Shown: positions 62,401 through 64,000 of the stretch, one piece after another
Numbering within the stretch: the stretch's first letter is position 1
Layout of the letters: each line of letters opens with the position of its first letter
Origin: Lumbricus rubellus
Lineage: Eukaryota > Annelida > Clitellata > Crassiclitellata > Lumbricidae
Assembly (NCBI GenBank): GCA_945859605.1
Contig: OX243822.1
Span: forward strand, 21,877,144 to 21,941,143
Direction: 5' to 3'
DNA: 64,000 bases
Program-made: the position numbers and the translations under genes
Notes under the pieces: generated by a model
What the model saw: the letters and a program-made list of their open reading frames with translations, nothing else
What the model was told of the DNA's origin: nothing
The model's database searches: none

Positions 62401-63600
62401 GGATATGAGATACGTTGGGTTTTGGCAACCAGTGCAACACATCACGCATGTTATGACCACTCTGCCATATTATTATTATGGACTTTTTGACGGATCTCAA
62501 GAATGACCATGGGCGGTGTTTATCAGGGGCTAGGGGGGGGGCTAAGCCCCTCCAAGGAAGGCCCATATTCAACTTTTTACCATGAAAATATATCCTTTTT
62601 CGGGGTTAGCCCCCCCCCCCCCCCAATAAGGCCCAGACTCGGGGTTAGCCCCCCCCCAAGAACGGAAACCAAACTCCGCTTATGAGAATGACATTCAAAT
62701 GCAAAAGACTACTTTCTTGCAAGGATCTACCGAGATGCTTCAACCAAGCAGGAAGAAAATATCGTACAGTTAATTACACGTGCAGTTGCCAGCTACGGCA
62801 AAGCAGAAAATGTCTTTATTTAAGCTCAGTTGCCCATTTGTCACACAACTAGACATTGAAATTGGTAGGTCAAAATCCAAGACAGTAAATCTTTGATTGC
62901 TTTTAAATTTTACAAATTTTACCGATCAATTGTCCACCGGCCATCCATCGTCCGTTCAGCTGTTCAATAGTCACAGCGGTCATCAAATTCTAATACACCG
63001 TTCTACTGTCGCCGTTCTAGTGTCGCACGTTCTTTTGTCGTCCGTTCAAATGTCATGGAACCGAAAGCTGTTTTATTGTTGCAAATGACGTCATGAAGTC
63101 TGTGATAATAATAATAATAATAATTAGTTGACCCAATTATCAGAACGTGTTGTTATTTTTTCTTCAAACCCTCGGATGCCTATTAGTATTTGTCTTTTAA
63201 TGAGGTACAAAAATATCATCAATTGTTAGTTGGTGTTCAATAAACGTCCGTCAGTCAGGTTAGAACACATTTCCATCCTTCACATGATCAATCGTTTTAT
63301 ACATTTTATCATTTGTTTGTATAATCTTCAGTAGAGTCTACATTGAGATGCGCACTGTTTTTGTTGAGGCGAAAAGAGAGCAAAAGCAATTCAACAGCGA
63401 ATCACCTTATAACTACAGTTGTGTCTACGGAAGTGCATGCTTCTCAAACTTTGGTCCTCTGTCCGGTACTGGTCCGGGGGCGAGTGGTCACCAGGCAGCT
63501 TAATGATGACCAAATCACATCGTTTATGGTACTCAACATAATTAAATCGTGCGCACAATACAAAAGATTTTAACTCTAAATTAAAATTGCATCCCTCAAT
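62401..63600. other. Spacer with C/G-run and CCGTTC-rich segments
   Basis: 'GGGGCTAGGGGGGGGGCTAA' near 62526 and C runs near 62610 and 62650 look like MITE ends without an identified partner. Drifting CGTTC...TGTC phrases lie at 62940-63060. No gene. Confidence 0.45.
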
Positions 63601-63955
63601 GGCTCATCGCAATGCATCGATTAAAGGGTCTCCTCCATTGTGTCCTGGGCAGTGCGTCTACATCTTAGGGAGCTCCTCGTTTTAACTTCGACTTGCTCTG
63701 GTCGCTGCTCTCTGCGCAGGTACTTTTAGAGGCCATTTTGTGGTTGCACATGTTTCACAGTCATCACACAGAATAGGACATTCTCGATTTGGTTCCTCCG
63801 TTTGGAATAGTCTCCTCGTTGGCCACCGTTCTTTTCCGCAGGACTGGTCTATAGCTATTTCTATAAGCTACTCAAGAATTTTCTCTTTGGCCGTTCCTGT
63901 GTCGGGAGTGCCTCTGCATAGTTATCTTGCAGGAGTGCTATATAAATTCCATAGA
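63600..63955 (+). mobile_element. L2-like LINE C-terminal fragment
   Basis: Frame fragment 'GHSRFGSSVWNSLLVG' and tail 'GGAGTGCTATATAAATTCC' match the end of L2/CR1-like LINEs, followed by (GGAT)n. Confidence 0.65.
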
Positions 63956-64000
63956 CGGATGGATGGATAGATAGATCGATGGATAGATGGATGGATGTAT
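63956..64000 (+). repeat. (GGATAGAT)n microsatellite at window end
   Basis: GGATGGATAGATAGATCGAT drift running off the window, acting as the tail of the preceding LINE fragment. Confidence 0.85.

Overview
This window looks like ordinary nuclear DNA of an animal. Coding sequence is sparse and split by GT-AG (and two GC-AG) introns. Introns and spacers are full of microsatellites, tRNA-derived SINEs, LINE 3' ends and DNA-transposon relics. The palindrome TAGGCCTA recurs dozens of times. A marine invertebrate deuterostome (echinoderm, hemichordate or similar) is my best guess, but this is inference from style and not proven by any marker gene.

The main content is two plus-strand paralogous genes for secreted or surface proteins made of six-cysteine PAN/apple-like domains, one domain per exon. 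Every internal exon is phase 1-1. Gene A (2463-14884) has nine recognisable coding exons and runs off the left side of the window: no signal-peptide exon is visible. Its order is domain type I, mini-exon, type II, type III, linker, type IV, Ser/Thr-rich linker, type IV, terminal type IV. Gene B (39700-56243) appears complete, with twelve coding exons and about 655 residues: signal peptide, IV, IV, Pro-rich linker, I, mini-exon, II, III, linker, IV, linker, terminal IV. The shared I-mini-II-III-linker-IV order shows the two genes arose by tandem duplication. In both, the intron after the type I exon starts with GC rather than GT. Two type IV exons of gene B differ at only about three bases.

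Between them, on the minus strand, lies a single-exon class A GPCR (17483-19168) of the FMRFamide/GPR139-like style, with an unusually long N-glycosylated N-terminus.

The last intron of gene A (8955-14657) holds a nested stack: a hairpin-bearing repeat, cut by a hAT-type MITE with perfect 8-bp duplication, cut by an RTE-like LINE, cut by a C-rich palindromic element; a separate TA-flanked element with about 260-bp inverted arms lies just downstream. Other hAT-type MITEs with visible target duplications are at 7962, 23376, 24757, 38123 and 51038. TA-flanked elements are at 13678, 23835 and 45440.

From 19.5 to 39.6 kb I see no credible protein gene, only decayed LINEs, SINEs, purine/pyrimidine tracts and a 2-kb block (30.6-32.8 kb) that recurs at 58.8-60.5 kb. 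Downstream of gene B, 57.3-62.1 kb carries copies of a roughly 430-bp unit, four of them in tandem. Exon boundaries were read by eye from phase, splice consensus and paralogue comparison.
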